This document shows, piece by piece, positions 8,378 through 16,101 of a stretch of 64,000 nucleotides of DNA. Within the stretch, counting starts at the first letter, position 1, and the number at the start of each line of letters is the position of its first letter. The notes under the pieces are model-generated. The model was not told where the DNA came from. It ran no database searches and was given only the letters and a program-made list of their open reading frames with translations. Source of the stretch: Stackebrandtia endophytica (lineage in GTDB: Bacteria; Actinomycetota; Actinomycetes; Mycobacteriales; Micromonosporaceae); the NCBI RefSeq assembly GCF_006716355.1, contig NZ_VFOW01000001.1:2294001-2358000 (forward strand), in the 5' to 3' direction. The position numbers were made by a program, and so were the translations under genes.

Positions 8378-8851
8378 CTAACGCGTCACCATGGTGATCA
8401 GATTCGCGACGGCGAGGACGATGCCGAGGCTTCCGATGACGATGACCATGTGTTGCGCCGGGACGAAGAACATCGTGCTCCGATTACGCAGAAGAGGTGC
8501 CAGTTGTTGCCGTTCGGTCTCCAGGAGGGCGGCGGCCTGCTGGCGCGCGTCGTCCTTCGAAGTCGGAGCCGGATGGCCGGGACCCATGTGGAAGGTGCCC
8601 TGTTCCACGAACTGATCGAGTTCGGTCTGTCGCCCTGCGACCCACTCGGCCAGTTTCGCGGCCGGACGCACCACGTTCATCCACCGAGCGAGAAACCAGG
8701 TGGGCACCGCACAAGTGGCGACGGTGAATCCGACGACGATCGGCACCGTATCGTCGGGTAGCCCGAGCCCGAGCCCGATGGGAAGGGCCAACAGGGGTAT
8801 ACCGAGAATCGGCAGTAGGGCGACGATACCCCAGCCACGCCAAACGATCAC
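8378..8851 (-). CDS. Hypothetical integral membrane protein
   Basis: 157 residues. There are hydrophobic helices at about 5-27 and 33-55, a soluble charged middle with a coiled-coil-like stretch (DDARQQAAALLETERQQLAP), and a C-terminal helix at about 130-152. Three membrane segments with a cytoplasmic or external loop are likely. No enzymatic motif. The GTG at 8851 is chosen because AAGGAG lies 9 bp upstream; an in-frame ATG 39 bp further upstream lacks a site. I do not recognise the family. Confidence 0.68.
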   Translation of the reverse strand: MIVWRGWGIVALLPILGIPLLALPIGLGLGLPDDTVPIVVGFTVATCAVPTWFLARWMNVVRPAAKLAEWVAGRQTELDQFVEQGTFHMGPGHPAPTSKDDARQQAAALLETERQQLAPLLRNRSTMFFVPAQHMVIVIGSLGIVLAVANLITMVTR

Positions 8852-9215
8852 GGGATGTTGCTCCTTAGTTTTCCGAGGGTTGAGCACCAACCGAACGACG
8901 ATAACGAGCGGTGTCGAGCCGTCGATCTTTCTGCACTCGTCACACCTCCGGTGGACCGAGCGACCCCCGATGGAGGCGTTACGATCCGAAGTACATAAAG
9001 GAGTTAATCAGCGCCGTGTACGGCGACGAAGCAGCGATCCGCCGACGCATCGCGCGACGACGACCGACACCCGCACCGAATGGTCCCATGTGGTCGCTTG
9101 TGCGGGAGGCGATGTGGATCTGCGGTTCTCGTGCCGTTTCCTGCCGATCGCCGATTGCCACGGGCTGCTCGCCGATCACCAGGATGAATACCTACAGCGG
9201 TCGGCCAGTCGCTGA
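8852..9215. other. Intergenic stretch, possibly holding a decayed small gene
   Basis: No convincing intact gene. On the plus strand AAAGGAG (about 8997) precedes a GTG whose frame begins VYGDEAAIRRRIA. Protein-like sequence then continues in a different frame (DVDLRFSCRFLPIADCHGLL) up to the convergent gene end. This looks like the frame-shifted remains of a small protein, but it is too short to identify. Confidence 0.3.
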
Positions 9216-10817
9216 TCAGCCCCGACGACTCTCCGCCCGCTGAGCCATCTCGACGAAGTCGGCGGCGACTCGTTGTGGCTCAACGGCATCGGTGACGGCA
9301 CGGCTCACGATCAGGATGTCCCAGTCCCGGTGATCGAGGCGGTCGTGGGGGCTGAACCCTCCGGCGACGGCGACAGGCAGCCGAGTGTGCTGGCGCAGGA
9401 TCTCGGCCCGGTCGAGTGGTGCCTGACCGACCGGCACGAGGCCGGTCTCGGCGGAGACGCACAGACCGTCGACGCCTGTACTCGCCGACTCGACCTCACG
9501 GACCCATTCGAGGGTGGCGGTGGCCGGAACGTCCAGGATGACGGGTACACCGTATCGACGACCGGTGTCGCAGGCCCCAACGATCGACGTCGGATCGACG
9601 ACTCCACTCAGGAACACCACGTCGGCTCCGGCGACCGCCGCCAACTCGACCTCGTCACCTCCCTTGTCGATTGCGGTGACCGCGGCCACGACGGTGACCT
9701 CGGGGAGGTGATCCTTGACGCGGGTGATGGCGCCGGTGCCGGCGGCCTTCATCAATGGCTCGCCCACCTCGATCAGCCGACAACCCGCCGCGGCAACGGC
9801 GGTGGCGACGTCCACGGCGTATTCGATGTCGTGAACATTCAGGGCCACTTGGATACTGCGGCGGTCGCGCAGTCGCCGCCAGGCTCGCGGACGGCTCGGA
9901 GCGGCGAGTGGTTCGCCCGGGGCGTCACACGCGGCCTCCCGGCGCAGCCGACCGAGTGGGCTTCGCCGCGCGGCCATACGCAGGATGGTCTCGGTCTCGG
10001 GTGCCAGTCGCCGGTGGCCGGTGGTGTTCTCGCGCAACAGCTTCCAGGTGGTGTCGGAGAACTCGTCGCAGTACCGGCGGGGTTCGGCGAGCAGCAGCAG
10101 CCGCTGCATCCCATCGCGGGCCGCCGAACGGCAGTTCATCCAGCGTGGATCATCCAATATGGCAATACATGCCGTCTTCGTCAACCCGGGATCGTTCCAC
10201 TCCACAACCTTCTCCACTGTCGCACGCCGAACACACCAGTTCTCGTCGAACAGGAGGCGGTCGAGGTGGGGAACCAGTGAGGTCACGGCGGTGAGTGCCG
10301 CGACCACCGCCGCCCGGACACGATGGTCGTCATCGGACAGCAGAACGTCGACGGCCGTGGCCAGTGGTGCCACCTGTGGCCGAGCCACCGCGGCGCGACC
10401 GATACCGGCGCGGACCCGCCAATCGGGATGGTTCACCAACCGGCCGACGGTGGGTGATGTCGGGTCGAGCAGGTGCAGATGCTCTGCCAGCCAGACCGCC
10501 TGCCTGACATCGGTGACGTCGAGGTCGTCGGCCGCCGACGGCACCGGCGGTCGGGGGCTCGCCCGCCGGTCGATCGTGGACTGGGTCGACAGCATCACGG
10601 CGAACCGTTGCCTGACATCACGATCAGCCAATTTGAGCGCGGTGTCGAGCATCTCCTGGGAGTCGGGTTTGGGAATCCGGGTTCCGCCACCGGTCTCCCA
10701 GCCGGTAACGGTTCGCGGCGACACCCCGAGATGGTCGGCGAAACCACGCACCGTCATGCGCATCGCCGACCGCAGTAGAGCTGCGGTCGCGCCGGTCCAC
10801 TGCTCTACCACCGTCAT
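9216..10817 (-). CDS. HTH - HEAT-repeat - HPS-like barrel fusion; barrel active site degenerate
   Basis: 533 residues in three parts. Residues about 10-70 are an XRE-like HTH (TVRGFADHLGVSPRTVTGWE). About 105-290 are HEAT-like helical repeats (HPDWRVRAGIGRAAVA, DDDHRVRAAVVAALTAV, DENWCVRRATVEKVVEW). About 325-525 match the 3-hexulose-6-phosphate synthase/OMP decarboxylase-type barrel (IQVALNVHDIEYAVDVA, LIEVGEPLMKAAGTGAI, ELAAVAGADVVFLSG). The catalytic positions are altered. The family VALD has Asn for Asp, and the D-x-K-x-x-D core reads AAVTAID, losing the first Asp and the Lys. The barrel is therefore more likely a phosphosugar sensor than an enzyme. AAGGA lies 8 bp before the ATG. It is divergent from a GPP34 gene across an intergenic region with ordered repeats (10976-11055). 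Confidence 0.82.
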   Translation of the reverse strand: MTVVEQWTGATAALLRSAMRMTVRGFADHLGVSPRTVTGWETGGGTRIPKPDSQEMLDTALKLADRDVRQRFAVMLSTQSTIDRRASPRPPVPSAADDLDVTDVRQAVWLAEHLHLLDPTSPTVGRLVNHPDWRVRAGIGRAAVARPQVAPLATAVDVLLSDDDHRVRAAVVAALTAVTSLVPHLDRLLFDENWCVRRATVEKVVEWNDPGLTKTACIAILDDPRWMNCRSAARDGMQRLLLLAEPRRYCDEFSDTTWKLLRENTTGHRRLAPETETILRMAARRSPLGRLRREAACDAPGEPLAAPSRPRAWRRLRDRRSIQVALNVHDIEYAVDVATAVAAAGCRLIEVGEPLMKAAGTGAITRVKDHLPEVTVVAAVTAIDKGGDEVELAAVAGADVVFLSGVVDPTSIVGACDTGRRYGVPVILDVPATATLEWVREVESASTGVDGLCVSAETGLVPVGQAPLDRAEILRQHTRLPVAVAGGFSPHDRLDHRDWDILIVSRAVTDAVEPQRVAADFVEMAQRAESRRG

Positions 10818-10942
10818 TCAGTCCGTCCTTAGCGAGTGTCCGGTCTCTGCGAGTGTCGACGGGTGGACCCGGGCCTCCATCGCCCCACCGGCCACCCACA
10901 TCACGGAGGACGTCCACGCCGACCGGGACGTCGCCCACCATG

Positions 10943-10972
10943 GTGTAGCGATCCGTCATCATGGTGCTACAC
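10943..10972. promoter_or_regulatory. Inverted repeat GTGTAGC / GCTACAC
   Basis: A 7-bp perfect inverted repeat with a 16-bp centre in the divergent region between the HTH-HEAT-HPS gene and the GPP34 gene. It may be part of the control region with the adjacent TGCCAC repeats. Confidence 0.4.
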
Positions 10973-10975
10973 AGG

Positions 10976-11055
10976 TGCCACAGGACTGCCACAATCAGTG
11001 GATCCGTTGTGACGAAAACGTTCTCCCCATCGCCGAAGTGCCACACGGGTGCCAC
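10976..11055. promoter_or_regulatory. Two pairs of TGCCAC direct repeats at exactly 11-bp spacing
   Basis: TGCCAC occurs at 10976, 10987, 11039 and 11050. Each pair is spaced 11 bp, one helical turn, and the pairs are 63 bp apart. Direct repeats on one face of DNA are the usual target form of tandem-binding regulators such as SARPs. Here the adjacent HTH-HEAT-HPS protein is the obvious candidate ligand. Binding is inferred from spacing and location only. Confidence 0.5.
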
Positions 11056-11129
11056 GGCGATACCTTCCCCGTCACCCGTTCGGGGGTCACAATGAGCTAT
11101 CGCCGTATGACTGCGATCGGCGATGGGGA
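11024..11129. promoter_or_regulatory. 13-bp perfect inverted repeat that can cover the GPP34 ribosome site
   Basis: TCCCCATCGCCGA at 11024-11036 is exactly complementary to TCGGCGATGGGGA at 11117-11129, with an 80-nt loop. The second arm contains most of the GGGGAGG purine run (11125-11131) that serves the downstream GPP34 start. If both arms are in the mRNA, pairing would hide the ribosome site; if not, they may be DNA-binding sites. Confidence 0.4.
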
Positions 11130-11143
11130 GGATTGGCACCGAG

Positions 11144-11788
11144 ATGACCAGGCAGCTGTTGCTGGCCGATGAGCTGCTGTTGGTCGCGGTCAATCCCCGC
11201 ACCGGTCGCTTGACCGTCAGTCCCCGGTTGATGGGATTCGGCCTGGGCGCGGCGGTGTTGGGCGAGCTCATCCTCGACGGCTACCTGTCGGTGTCACCGA
11301 CCGGAATGGTCGAGTGGCTGCCCCAAATGTCGGATAGACATCCCCGCGATCCGCTTGGCTACAAGGTGGCGCACCAGGTAGCCACCGAGGCGCGGAGCCG
11401 ACCGCTTGAGCAGTGGCTGCGGGTGTTGTCCCTCAACGACATTCGCCGCGACGTCGGTCAACGGATGGTCCAATCCGGACTCATATCCCCGCCTGCGCGC
11501 ACCGGGATCAGCCGCCAATATGCCTATCGAACCGTCGCCGCGGCCGATCAATGGTGGTGGTGGCAGCGGATTCGGGACTTCCTCACCCTGCCGGGTAGAG
11601 AACTGCCCGAGATCGGTGACCTGTGCCTGCTGGGCATCGCCGACGCCATCGGACTGCGGCCCAGCCTGCTGCGCGACACCCCCGCCGAGGCCGTCCGGAT
11701 TCTCGACGGCACCCGCGAGATGCCGGGTCCACCTGGTCATCTGATTCGACACACCCATGTCCTCACCGCGTCGCAAGCACTGAGTTGA
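11144..11788 (+). CDS. GPP34 (GOLPH3/Vps74-like) family phosphoprotein
   Basis: 214 residues. The opening TRQLLLADELLLVAVNPRTG and LMGFGLGAAVLGELILDGYL are diagnostic of the GPP34 domain. The WRW/QWWWWQRIRDFL-like segment and the late GDLCLLGIADA helix also fit. Eukaryotic members bind phosphatidylinositol-4-phosphate at the Golgi. Bacterial members are mostly actinobacterial, and their role is unsettled. A membrane-peripheral position is likely. The start is 11144, or 11123 with a longer 5' end. The nearest purine run GGGGAGG is 12 bp from 11144, longer than ideal, and lies in a possible hairpin arm. Divergent neighbour: the HTH-HEAT-HPS protein. Confidence 0.87.
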   Translation: MTRQLLLADELLLVAVNPRTGRLTVSPRLMGFGLGAAVLGELILDGYLSVSPTGMVEWLPQMSDRHPRDPLGYKVAHQVATEARSRPLEQWLRVLSLNDIRRDVGQRMVQSGLISPPARTGISRQYAYRTVAAADQWWWWQRIRDFLTLPGRELPEIGDLCLLGIADAIGLRPSLLRDTPAEAVRILDGTREMPGPPGHLIRHTHVLTASQALS

Positions 11789-11818
11789 CCCCCTCCTGAG
11801 AACGGAAACCACTCCCCC

Positions 11819-13324
11819 ATGTCCTTGAAACCACCTCCTGCGCGCGCCAGCGCCATGGATGCTCAACTGGCCTCCGACAAATTGAGCACCACGGGGCTCA
11901 TGATGTTCGTCTTGACGGCCGCCACCCCGTTGACCGTCGTCGCGGGCGTGGCCACCACGGCGTTCGCCACGACCGGGTTGATCGGCTTCCCGATCGCGTT
12001 CGTCATCATCGGGATCCTGTTGGCCCTGTTCGGGGTCGGCTACCTGGCGATGTCTCGACAGATCTCGCACACCGGCGCGTTCTACGCCTACATCGCCGCA
12101 GGCATCGGGCGGCCGGTCGGGGTCGCGGCGTCGTGGATCGCGCTCGCGGCGTATACCGCGCTGCAGGTCGGCCTGTACGGACTGGTCGGCGTGTCCGCGC
12201 AACCATTGGTGCAGCAGTGGTTCGGTATCGAGGTCGCCTGGTGGATACCGGCCTTGATCTGCTGGGCCGTGGTGGCCGTCCTTGGTAGACAGTCCATTGA
12301 CATCAATGGTCGAGTCCTGGCCGTGTTGTTGACGGTGGAGGCGGCGATCATCCTGCTCGCCACGGTCGTCAACCTGGCCAACCCGGCCGACGGCGCCGTG
12401 AGCATGGCGGCGCTCAACCCGGGACAGTTGTTCGGGCAGGGCACCGGGGCGTTGTTGGTGTTGGCGTTCCTCGCCTACATCGGGTTCGAAGCGGTGACGG
12501 TGTACTCGCGCGAGACTCGCGACGAGCGCCGCACCATGCCCCGGGCGCTCTACGGTTCGCTCGCCGTCCTGATGGTGCTGTATGTTCCGGCGATCTGGTC
12601 GTTGACCGTCGCGGTCGGCCCGGAGTCGATTGTGGCCGCATCGCAGGAGCAGGACATCGGTCTGATGTTCAACCTGCTGGCCGTCAACGTGGGCGCCGCC
12701 GTCGCCGACACCGGCGCGATCCTTCTGGTGACCAGCGTGATCGCCGCCGCGATCTCGTTCCACAACACGGTCGCGCGCTATGCGTTCGCGTTGGGCCGCG
12801 AAGGGGTGCTTCCCGTGGCGTTGGGCCGCACCTCGGGGCGGGGAGCCCCCAAGAACGCGTCGGTCGCCCAATCGGTGGTGGGGCTGGGCGTGATCATCTG
12901 CTACGCCGTGTTCAACCTCGATCCGCTGGTCGACCTGTTCTTCTACGGTGGAACCTCCGGGGCGCTGGGGGTTCTCATCCTGATCGCGGCGACCTCGGTG
13001 GCCGTGACCGTCTACTTCTGGCGTCACCGCCAGTCGGTTTCGGTGGAGGGGACGTGGCGCACCCGCGTCGCTCCGCAGGCGTCGATTCTCGCCATGGGAA
13101 CCGTGCTGGTGTTGGCGCTGGTCAACTTCGGCGACCTGTTGGGTACTCCGCCCGGATCGGTGCTGCCGTATGTGATTCCGCTCTGCTACGCGGTGCTGGC
13201 GATCGGCGGACTGATCTACGGGCGGTGGCTGGCGACGCACCGTCCCCACGTGTACGCCGCGATCGGGCACGGCGCCCGCGCGACACTCATCACCGAGCAG
13301 CACCAGAACAAGGAGACCTCGTGA
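11819..13324 (+). CDS. APC-family amino acid permease
   Basis: 501 residues with about 12 hydrophobic helices. Characteristic sequences include TAATPLTVVAGVATTAFATTG in helix 1, ISHTGAFYAYIAAGIGRPVG, LAFLAYIGFEAVTVYSRETRD in helix 6 and NTVARYAFALGREGVLP in helix 8. These place it among the amino acid-polyamine-organocation transporters, which import amino acids or amines with H+ or Na+. The substrate is not readable. A GTGA overlap couples it to the GNAT gene at 13321, so the GNAT may act on the imported compound or be co-expressed. It lies 30 bp after the GPP34 gene and may be in the same transcript. Confidence 0.9.
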   Translation: MSLKPPPARASAMDAQLASDKLSTTGLMMFVLTAATPLTVVAGVATTAFATTGLIGFPIAFVIIGILLALFGVGYLAMSRQISHTGAFYAYIAAGIGRPVGVAASWIALAAYTALQVGLYGLVGVSAQPLVQQWFGIEVAWWIPALICWAVVAVLGRQSIDINGRVLAVLLTVEAAIILLATVVNLANPADGAVSMAALNPGQLFGQGTGALLVLAFLAYIGFEAVTVYSRETRDERRTMPRALYGSLAVLMVLYVPAIWSLTVAVGPESIVAASQEQDIGLMFNLLAVNVGAAVADTGAILLVTSVIAAAISFHNTVARYAFALGREGVLPVALGRTSGRGAPKNASVAQSVVGLGVIICYAVFNLDPLVDLFFYGGTSGALGVLILIAATSVAVTVYFWRHRQSVSVEGTWRTRVAPQASILAMGTVLVLALVNFGDLLGTPPGSVLPYVIPLCYAVLAIGGLIYGRWLATHRPHVYAAIGHGARATLITEQHQNKETS

Positions 13325-13914
13325 CCGCAGCCATCACCGTCGCCACCGCCGATCAGGCCGGGGAGGTGGCCGGGCTGATCGCCGAGGCCTTCGCGGCTTT
13401 GGAGGTCGCCGAGTGGTTGGTGCCCGACGACCGGGCTGAACGACTCGCCGCGCTGACGGGACAGTTCACGATCCTGGTCGAGCACGCGCACCGGCACGGC
13501 CGTATCGAGACGATCAGGGACGACGGGCTCGTGGCAGCGAGTGTCTGGATCGACTACACCACAGCGGTTCCCGAGCCGCCGAACTATGAGCGGCGTTTGA
13601 GCGAGGCGGTGGGGGACCGTCTCGACCGGTTCGCGATCCTGGACACCGCGTTCGAGAAGCACCACCCCGAGGCGGCGCATCATCATCTGGCGTTCTTGGC
13701 GGTGGCGCCAGACAGGCAGGGCTCCGGAATGGGTACGGCGCTGTTGGACAGCCATAATGTGCGGCTCGACCGGCTCGGCGTTCCCTCCTATTTGGAGGCT
13801 TCCAACACTCGAAACCGGGAGCTGTATCGCAGGCACGGCTATCGGCCGATGGACGAGGTTCTGCAGCTTCCGGACGGCCCGGCCATGTATCCCATGTGGC
13901 GCGACCCGTCGTGA
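13321..13914 (+). CDS. GNAT N-acetyltransferase coupled to the permease
   Basis: 197 residues, one GNAT domain. The acetyl-CoA loop LAVAPDRQGSGMGTALLDSH and the following YLEASNTRNRELYRRHGY segment are typical. The GTG start overlaps the permease stop (GTGA) and is preceded by AAGGAG, so translation is coupled. The shared transcript suggests acetylation of a substrate taken up by the permease, possibly an amine, but this is inference. A strong palindromic terminator follows directly. Confidence 0.87.
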   Translation: MTAAITVATADQAGEVAGLIAEAFAALEVAEWLVPDDRAERLAALTGQFTILVEHAHRHGRIETIRDDGLVAASVWIDYTTAVPEPPNYERRLSEAVGDRLDRFAILDTAFEKHHPEAAHHHLAFLAVAPDRQGSGMGTALLDSHNVRLDRLGVPSYLEASNTRNRELYRRHGYRPMDEVLQLPDGPAMYPMWRDPS

Positions 13915-13918
13915 GTTC

Positions 13919-13952
13919 GCGGGAGGCCGGCGATCAGGTTCCGGCCTCCCGC
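13919..13952. terminator. Bidirectional hairpin terminator between convergent genes
   Basis: GCGGGAGGCCGG and CCGGCCTCCCGC form a perfect 12-bp stem with a 10-nt loop, 5 bp after the GNAT stop and overlapping the 3' end of the opposite-strand ligase-like gene. Its position suits termination in both directions. Confidence 0.75.
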
Positions 13953-15322
13953 AACGGGATCACCGTTCGATACTTACCACCGGTGGTCTGTTGTGGAGGT
14001 TCGGTGGCGCGCTCAACGGTGACGTCGGAGAGATCGTGTTCGGCCAGCAGCGCGGTGAGGCCCCCGCGCACGTCAGTCCACAATCGATTTATGTCGACGC
14101 CTTCGGCCGGCCGCAGCCGCACGCTCAAACCGGTCGGCGAGGTCTGCACCACCTGGAACAACTCGACACCCCGCACCCGTTCCACCAGCGTCGCCACCGC
14201 CAGGGGCGCGAGGACCACCGGTTCACCGGCGCCGGTGGTGAAGGTGAGCAGATCGGCGGCACGGCCCTGAACCCGGACGGCCGGCAGCGGATTGCCGCAT
14301 TCGCAGCGATCCGGGCGCATGACGACCGAATCTCCGAGGTCGTACCGCAGGATCGGTTGGATTCGATTGGCGAGGTTGGTGACCAGGACGGTGTGTGAGG
14401 GCTCTCCCGGCGACACCGGCCGGTGGTCGGCGTCGACGGGTTCGACGATGACCCAGTCGGCGTTGACGTGTAGCCAGTGATATCGACATCCGTAGCTGAG
14501 GAACGGGACCTCGTTGGCGGCCCAACTGTGGCCGACGGTGGCGTCGAAGGCGGCCGCGATCCGGTCGTACTCGGTGGGCGACAGTCCTTCGGCCGACAGC
14601 ATGACCAGCACCGGGTCGATGGTCAACCGTCCCGCTTCAGCCTCCCGCGCCAGTAGTGCACCGACGGTCGCATAGGGCAGCAACAGCGCGGGGCGCCATC
14701 GGTTGAGCTCATCGACCAACTGCGGCAGTGGTTTATGGACACTGAAGACCTTCACCGCACGGTGGGACGCGAATCGGGCGGCGGCGGCAGTCGAGGCGAA
14801 GTGTCCACCGTCGGGCACCACGAAGGCGATTCGTCGCCCTTTCGCCAGGATCGCGAGCGCGTCCCGGACACCGATCAGGGACCCGAACATACGACCGGCC
14901 ATGGCAGCGGTGACCGCGGCGGAGTGAGGATCCTGGACGAATATGCCGTGGACACCGGTGGTTCCCGATGTCGTGGTGATCGGGTATCGACGGTGTAGGC
15001 GCTGTCCGATTCGGGAGCGATCGGCGACGAAGTCGCGAACCTCAGCGAGGGTGAGGTCGGGCGCGGTGATCCAGTTGTCGAAGTCGGCCATCAGGGTTGC
15101 CTTGTCGGTCACCGGCAGGAGCGTCGGATCGGTGACCCTGTCCGGCAATCCTCGGTAGAGCTCACGGTAGAACGGCGAGTCGGCGCGGGCGTGGTTCACC
15201 ATCGCCGCCAGTCGATCGCGTTGACGTCGCGCGATGGCCCCGGGTCCACCACGGCGCGCCTTTCGCATGTCGCGCAACAGGTTCCACATATCAGTGCGTT
15301 GGTTCACGACCCAATGGTACAT
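13934..15322 (-). CDS. CapK / phenylacetate-CoA ligase-like adenylating protein
   Basis: 462 residues. The nucleotide-binding motif TTTSGTTGVHGIFVQD corresponds to the P-loop-like Ser-Thr-Gly region of adenylate-forming enzymes. The order ENER-like N-terminal helix (NHARADSPFYRELYRGLP), motif, LSAEGLSPTEYDRI, then LRYDLGDSVVMRPDRCECGNPLP with a Cys pair follows phenylacetate-CoA ligase and CapK-type proteins. It probably activates a carboxylic acid with ATP; the acid and acceptor are unknown. It is transcribed divergently from a TetR-type regulator. The first ATG (15322) has no clear ribosome site; GTG at 15307 or ATG at 15289 are alternatives. Confidence 0.8.
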   Translation of the reverse strand: MYHWVVNQRTDMWNLLRDMRKARRGGPGAIARRQRDRLAAMVNHARADSPFYRELYRGLPDRVTDPTLLPVTDKATLMADFDNWITAPDLTLAEVRDFVADRSRIGQRLHRRYPITTTSGTTGVHGIFVQDPHSAAVTAAMAGRMFGSLIGVRDALAILAKGRRIAFVVPDGGHFASTAAAARFASHRAVKVFSVHKPLPQLVDELNRWRPALLLPYATVGALLAREAEAGRLTIDPVLVMLSAEGLSPTEYDRIAAAFDATVGHSWAANEVPFLSYGCRYHWLHVNADWVIVEPVDADHRPVSPGEPSHTVLVTNLANRIQPILRYDLGDSVVMRPDRCECGNPLPAVRVQGRAADLLTFTTGAGEPVVLAPLAVATLVERVRGVELFQVVQTSPTGLSVRLRPAEGVDINRLWTDVRGGLTALLAEHDLSDVTVERATEPPQQTTGGKYRTVIPLREAGT

Positions 15323-15443
15323 AGAATCATGAATTCAGGAGATCATGGACTGTTGCTGGTAAAGGGGTTCGCGCGCGGACGACGGACACCGCTGGCACTA
15401 CCATCGTTGTTGAATCTCATCCCGAACAGACTGAGGAGTGCGA

Positions 15444-16016
15444 GTGAGCCGACGAGAAGCCATCGCCGTCGCCGCTGTGGAACTTGTCGCCGAAGGTGGG
15501 AGCCACGCGTTGACCCACCGCCGGATCGACCGCCGCCTGGGGCTGCCGGAGGGAACGACCTCCAACTACGCCCGTAATCGCCGCGACCTGGTGCGGATGG
15601 TGGTGGATCGCGTCGCGGATGTGGCGGAGATCCGCGGAGACGGCGACCGGGCACCGCAATTGCCGCAGACGGTCTCGGAGGCCGTCGATCAGCTGCTTCC
15701 GGCATTCGAGGCGACGGTGTCCCGCGGCACCGACACCCGGGCACGCATGGCGCTGTCCATCGACTGCTGGCAGGACGAGGAACTGCACACTCTGCTGACC
15801 ACCGACTCCCCGGTGCGCGAAAAGCTGCTCGACGAGGCGACTCGCATGCTCATCAGCCTGGGCGTACCCGACCCGGAGCAACGCGCCGGCGACTTCATCG
15901 CCGTCATGAACGGCCTGCTCTACGACCGGCTGATCGGGCACGGCGTCCGGGGAACGCCGGCGGATGCGGCGAACATCCTTCGCGCCTGGCTGACCGGGAT
16001 CGGCGGGCGACAGTAG
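15444..16016 (+). CDS. TetR-family regulator
   Basis: 190 residues. The N-terminal HTH (REAIAVAAVELVAEGGSHAL, then RIDRRLGLPEGTTSNYARNR) is TetR-like. The C-terminal region is an all-helical ligand domain. GAGGAG lies about 5 bp before the GTG at 15444; a GTG at 15438 is inside that site. It is divergent from the CapK-like ligase, the likely target. A TGAATTCA palindrome (15330-15337) in the gap and a perfect palindrome downstream (16042-16078) are possible binding sites. Confidence 0.87.
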   Translation: MSRREAIAVAAVELVAEGGSHALTHRRIDRRLGLPEGTTSNYARNRRDLVRMVVDRVADVAEIRGDGDRAPQLPQTVSEAVDQLLPAFEATVSRGTDTRARMALSIDCWQDEELHTLLTTDSPVREKLLDEATRMLISLGVPDPEQRAGDFIAVMNGLLYDRLIGHGVRGTPADAANILRAWLTGIGGRQ

Positions 16017-16041
16017 CCGACTTCAGCCGAGCCGCGCCACC

Positions 16042-16078
16042 ACTACGATCGACGTGATAATGTCACAACGATCGTAGT
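16042..16078. promoter_or_regulatory. Nested palindrome ACTACGATCG-N17-CGATCGTAGT
   Basis: A perfect 10-bp inverted repeat encloses an inner GTGA-N5-TCAC repeat and a GATAAT hexamer that could be a -10 box. It lies between the TetR stop and the esterase start. The form suggests a repressor operator on the esterase promoter, with the TetR protein next door as candidate; a TetR-gene terminator is the alternative. Confidence 0.55.
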
Positions 16079-16101
16079 AATCGCGCACTCTGGTGGTGGA
16101 C

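Noticed and set aside
9273-10280. 335-codon plus-strand ORF
   Set aside because: Antisense to the HTH-HEAT-HPS gene, which has clear domains on the other strand.
11294-13303. 669-codon minus-strand ORF
   Set aside because: Lies antisense to the APC permease and part of the GPP34 gene; the sequence is Arg/His/Gln/Asp-rich and low-complexity, as expected from the complementary frame of a high-GC gene.
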